This document shows positions 61,160-64,000 of a DNA stretch of 64,000 nt, piece after piece. Every line of letters starts with the position of its first letter. Position 1 is the stretch's first letter. Position numbers and translations under genes: made by a program. The notes beneath the pieces were generated by a model. The model had not been told where the DNA came from. It saw only the letters and a list, made by a program, of their open reading frames with translations, and did not search any database. Source of the stretch: Aurantimonas sp. HBX-1. Its GTDB lineage: Bacteria; Pseudomonadota; Alphaproteobacteria; Rhizobiales; Rhizobiaceae. The stretch is from contig NZ_CP090066.1 of the NCBI RefSeq assembly GCF_021391535.1, positions 1,315,501 to 1,379,500 of the forward strand, given 5' to 3'.

Positions 61160-62196
61160 GGTTCGGCCGCCAGGGCGTCGCCGAGACGGGCAAGGAAGGC
61201 GAGTTCCGGCGGCTCCGACCCGCCGGTCGCGACGCGATCGGCGAAGTCGCCGAGCATGGCGGCGAAGCCGGCGATCTGCGCCGAGGGTCCGGCGGCGAAA
61301 TCCTCGACCATCTCGGCCGGGCCGATGGTCGTCCACAGGCGCTGATGCGCCACCCGGCGTTCGCCGGAAAAGCCGAACAGGCCTTCGAGGCGGCAGCTGC
61401 CCCTTTCGCCGACCGCCTCGAGCCGGACGAGATCGCCGGGCCGGTCGTCGCGCCAGCGCACCGAGAGGCTGACGTCGCAGCCGGCCAGAACCAGTTCGGC
61501 GGCGAACTGGTCGCAGACCTCCATCGGGCGGTCGACGACGCCGCCGTACCAGCCGGCTGCCGCAGCCCGTTCCGGCGCCGAGACGGCGCGTCGCCGCACG
61601 GCCAGTCCGTCGCTTCGCCAGGCAAGCGCCGCTCCTCCGATGTCGAGGAGGTGAGGCCCGAGATCGGCGAGGACGCCGGTCCAGCGGCGGGCTGCGGCAA
61701 GGTGCCATGCGGTGGCGGGCACGCTGCGATGGCGGTGCCAGAGGAGATCGAGGCGGCGGAGCGGGCCGATCCGGCGGCAGGCTTCCAGAAAGGCCAGCGT
61801 GTCGGCGCGGTACCGGCAGGCGGCGGAGGCAGCGAGCGTCGCGCCGCCGCGCCCCGCGGCCCGGCGCAGCCGCGCCAGGTCGGCGGCGCCGCGCAGCACC
61901 GGCTTCTCGACCAGGCAGGCGATGCCGGCTTCGAGGGCCGCCACCGCGTCGTCGAGATGGCAGGCATTCGGCGATGCGACGACCACCGCGTCGACCGGCC
62001 CCGACAGAAGGGCGGCGCGGCTTGCGACGATGTCAGCCTGGGGGAAAAGTGCCCTCAGCGATGGCCAGCGCGCCGGGTCCGGCTCGCAGATGGCGGTGAC
62101 GGCGAACTCGCCCGGGCGCTCGGCCAATGCCGGCGCGTAGCAATGGCGCACCACCCAGCCGGCGCCGCAGAAGCCAAGCCGGATCGGCGCGCTCAT
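61156..62196 (-). CDS. Gfo/Idh/MocA oxidoreductase (RifL-like)
   Basis: A 346-residue sugar dehydrogenase. The N-terminus RLGFCGAGWVVRHCYAPAL binds NAD(P), and CLVEKPVLRGAADL contains the EKP motif. In the RifL/NtdC type these enzymes oxidise C3 of a glucose derivative before transamination, exactly what a DegT partner needs. I take the ATG at 62196, overlapping the asnB-like stop (ATGA); the open frame upstream is out-of-frame arginine-rich sequence. Confidence 0.86.
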   Translation of the reverse strand: MSAPIRLGFCGAGWVVRHCYAPALAERPGEFAVTAICEPDPARWPSLRALFPQADIVASRAALLSGPVDAVVVASPNACHLDDAVAALEAGIACLVEKPVLRGAADLARLRRAAGRGGATLAASAACRYRADTLAFLEACRRIGPLRRLDLLWHRHRSVPATAWHLAAARRWTGVLADLGPHLLDIGGAALAWRSDGLAVRRRAVSAPERAAAAGWYGGVVDRPMEVCDQFAAELVLAGCDVSLSVRWRDDRPGDLVRLEAVGERGSCRLEGLFGFSGERRVAHQRLWTTIGPAEMVEDFAAGPSAQIAGFAAMLGDFADRVATGGSEPPELAFLARLGDALAAEP

Positions 62197-63935
62197 GCGG
62201 CGGCAATCCCGGCCACCCGCCGGCCGGCGAGCGCCGCGAGGACGTCCGGCACGGTGACCGCCGCTTCGGCCTCGATGGCGACGATGCGGAAAATCTCCCA
62301 CAGCACCCGGTCGACCGGGTCCGGCAATAGCGCGCCGAGGTCGTCACGGACCGGCGTGCTCGCCAGCGCTGTGCGGCAGAGCGACCGGAAACGGGCGAGA
62401 TGGCCGCGCGCGGCCTCCGGCATCATCAGTTTCGGCCGCCGGGCGATGCCGGCGAGCCGATCGCCGTACCGCTCGCGGGCAAGGCGCCGGAGCAGCGCCT
62501 TGCCGTTGCCGCCGCGCGGCCCGACCACGTCGTGCACCGGCAGCGAGCGGACCAGGGCCACCAGTTGGTCGTCGAGATACGGCACGCGCATTTCGACGGA
62601 CGCCGCCATGGACAGCCGGTCCACCGGCTGCAGGTGGCCGCGTTCCAGCGGATCCGTCATGTCGTGATCGAGCAGCGCCGGCAGCGCGTCGCCTCGGGCC
62701 GCCTCGGCGCGCAGCCGTTCGACCCGGGCCAGCACGCCGTCGCGCGGGGCAAGTCCGGCGCGGCGGACCCGCGCGAGGCCCGCGTCGATCTCGGCGACCG
62801 AGCGTGCCGGGTCCCGGTGCCGCCGGTAGCCGCCCATCAGCTCGTCGGCACCCTCGCCATCGAGGCAGCAGCGGGCGTGCGTCCCGATCCGCCGGCAGAG
62901 CAGGGTGAACAGCGGACCGGCGGCAAGGTCCGGCATCTCCACCAGGGCGAGCGTCGCCGGGATGGCGTCGAGAAAATCCTCGAACGATACGAACAGGCGT
63001 TCGTGCCGGGCGCCAATACGCCGGGCGAGGCCGGCCGCCGCCACGGCGTCCGGATGGTCCTCGCTTTCCGCCACCGTGAAGGTGCGCAGCGGCGCGGTCA
63101 GGCGCTCGGCGGCAAGCGTCGCCAGGACGGCGGAATCGAGGCCGCCGGACAGGCAGGCGACGATCTCGACGGCGGCGGCGAGATGGCGGTCGACGGCGGC
63201 GCCGAGGGTGGCGGCGAACCGCGCGTCGGCGTCGGCCTGCGGGATCGGGTCGGCCGCCGGACGCGCATCTGGCGGAACGAAGGCACGCTGCGGCCCGATC
63301 TCGATCCGCCCCGACCAGCTGACGGCCATCATGTGACCGGGACGCAGCTCGGTGATGGCCTCGAAGAAGGTCGCTCCGTCGACCGGCACGCCGAGCACGG
63401 CGAAGTCGACTAGCGTCTGCAGGTCGAGGCGCGGCGCGGGGTTTTCGGCGGCGAGAGCCCGCGCCTCCGAGGCGAAGAGGAAGCGTCCGCCGGCCTCGTC
63501 GACCCGGAAGGCGAGGGGCTTGATGCCGGTTCGGTCGCGCAGCAGCAGCAGCCGGTCGCGATAGCGCACGGCGATGGCGAACATGCCGCCAAGCCGCGCC
63601 GCCGCCGCATCTCCCCACGCCGCAAAGGCGCGCAGCACGACTTCGGTGTCGCTTGGACCCTGGCAGGGGTGGCCGGCGGCAGCCAGCGCGCGGCGCAGCT
63701 CCGGCGCGTTGTAGATCTCGCCGTTGAAGGCGACGGCAATGCCCGTGGCCGGGTCCTGCATCGGCTGGGTCCCGTCGCCCGGCGCCACGATGGCGAGGCG
63801 GGCGGCGCCGATGGCGACTGGCCCGCGGACGAGTTCGCCCGAGGAATCGGGGCCGCGATGGCGCATCCGTCGCAGCAGGCCGGCGCAGCTCGGCGGCGGC
63901 CCGGCGACAGACACGCAGCCGGCGATGGCGCACAT
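62193..63935 (-). CDS. asnB: Asparagine synthetase B-type amidotransferase
   Basis: A 580-residue class II glutamine amidotransferase with Cys2 nucleophile (MCAIAGCVSV), RHRGPDSSGE and FNGEIYN, fused to the ATP-PPase domain (CLSGGLDSAVL, DGEGADELMGGYRRH, SVEMRVPYLDDQLV). In natural-product clusters such proteins amidate carboxylates or form lactam-type bonds other than asparagine. It overlaps the Gfo/Idh gene and is probably the second gene of an operon that enters from the right. Confidence 0.9.
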   Translation of the reverse strand: MCAIAGCVSVAGPPPSCAGLLRRMRHRGPDSSGELVRGPVAIGAARLAIVAPGDGTQPMQDPATGIAVAFNGEIYNAPELRRALAAAGHPCQGPSDTEVVLRAFAAWGDAAAARLGGMFAIAVRYRDRLLLLRDRTGIKPLAFRVDEAGGRFLFASEARALAAENPAPRLDLQTLVDFAVLGVPVDGATFFEAITELRPGHMMAVSWSGRIEIGPQRAFVPPDARPAADPIPQADADARFAATLGAAVDRHLAAAVEIVACLSGGLDSAVLATLAAERLTAPLRTFTVAESEDHPDAVAAAGLARRIGARHERLFVSFEDFLDAIPATLALVEMPDLAAGPLFTLLCRRIGTHARCCLDGEGADELMGGYRRHRDPARSVAEIDAGLARVRRAGLAPRDGVLARVERLRAEAARGDALPALLDHDMTDPLERGHLQPVDRLSMAASVEMRVPYLDDQLVALVRSLPVHDVVGPRGGNGKALLRRLARERYGDRLAGIARRPKLMMPEAARGHLARFRSLCRTALASTPVRDDLGALLPDPVDRVLWEIFRIVAIEAEAAVTVPDVLAALAGRRVAGIAAA

Positions 63936-63938
63936 GGC

Positions 63939-64000
63939 TCAGCCGCCCCTGCGGCAGGCGCCGATCGCCGCCGCCACGTCGGCGGCGGCGCGGCGCATCC
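63939..64000 (-). CDS. C-terminal end of an unidentified gene
   Basis: The last 20 codons of a leftward gene (visible residues MRRAAADVAAAIGACRRGG, then TGA) lie 3 bp before the asnB-like start, as in the coupled genes downstream. The fragment is too short to classify; helical ends like this occur in PLP aminotransferases and dehydrogenases. It shows that the operon continues beyond the window. Confidence 0.45.
   Translation of the reverse strand, partial: MRRAAADVAAAIGACRRGG

Overview
The window is GC-rich, gene-dense chromosomal DNA from an anoxygenic phototrophic alphaproteobacterium. Reaction-centre type (PufL/M/C/H), gene order and PpsR/AerR regulation point to the Hyphomicrobiales (Rhizobiales) or a close relative; I cannot name a genus. 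About 2.1-42.3 kb is a photosynthesis gene cluster (PGC). About 44.6-64 kb looks like a biosynthetic gene cluster that I do not recognise as any described system.

Layout. 0-1.8 kb: the start of a circularly permuted ATP-grasp gene and a MocR-type regulator. 2.1-5.5 kb (leftward): bchP, a PucC-family transporter and bchG. 5.7-8.05 kb (leftward): ppsR and the B12-binding antirepressor aerR/ppaA. 8.26-23.9 kb (rightward): bchF-N-B-H-L-M, lhaA, puhA-B-C, a small conserved ORF, acsF, and a PuhE protein fused in frame to a complete CobW/COG0523 GTPase with a His-rich linker. 24.7-35.3 kb (leftward): crtF, bchC-X-Y-Z, pufQ-B-A-L-M-C. 35.4-38.4 kb (rightward): crtD, crtC and tspO. 38.4-42.2 kb (leftward): bchI-D-O. 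Matches to the PpsR/CrtJ operator TGT-N12-ACA lie upstream of bchG, bchC, crtD/crtF and bchI, with a near match upstream of bchF. The only Mg-protoporphyrin ester cyclase seen is the oxygen-dependent AcsF. No bchE, crtE/B/I/A, hemA or puc genes are in the window.

42.3-44.6 kb holds an MFS transporter and an SDR related to D-xylose dehydrogenase.

44.6-64 kb: a fold-type III PLP decarboxylase and an aminotransferase (rightward); a GT2 glycosyltransferase, a B12-binding-type radical SAM enzyme and an acyl carrier protein (leftward); an unknown helical protein; a second radical SAM enzyme; a GNAT; then AdoMet decarboxylase, an FkbH-like HAD/acyltransferase and a second ACP (rightward). These face a tightly coupled leftward operon of asparagine synthetase-type amidotransferase, Gfo/Idh dehydrogenase, ROK kinase, AHBA-synthase-like DegT aminotransferase, stand-alone ANL ligase, PIG-L deacetylase and a BpsA-type (DUF43) aminopropyltransferase. 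The DegT/Gfo-Idh/ROK trio mirrors the RifK/RifL/RifN aminosugar (kanosamine) logic. AdoMet decarboxylase plus the BpsA-type enzyme supplies and uses aminopropyl groups. My inference is a carrier-protein-based pathway joining an amino sugar and a polyamine. A 17-bp palindrome close to TGCAACC-N3-GGTTGCA recurs before several transcription units of this region and may be its private operator.
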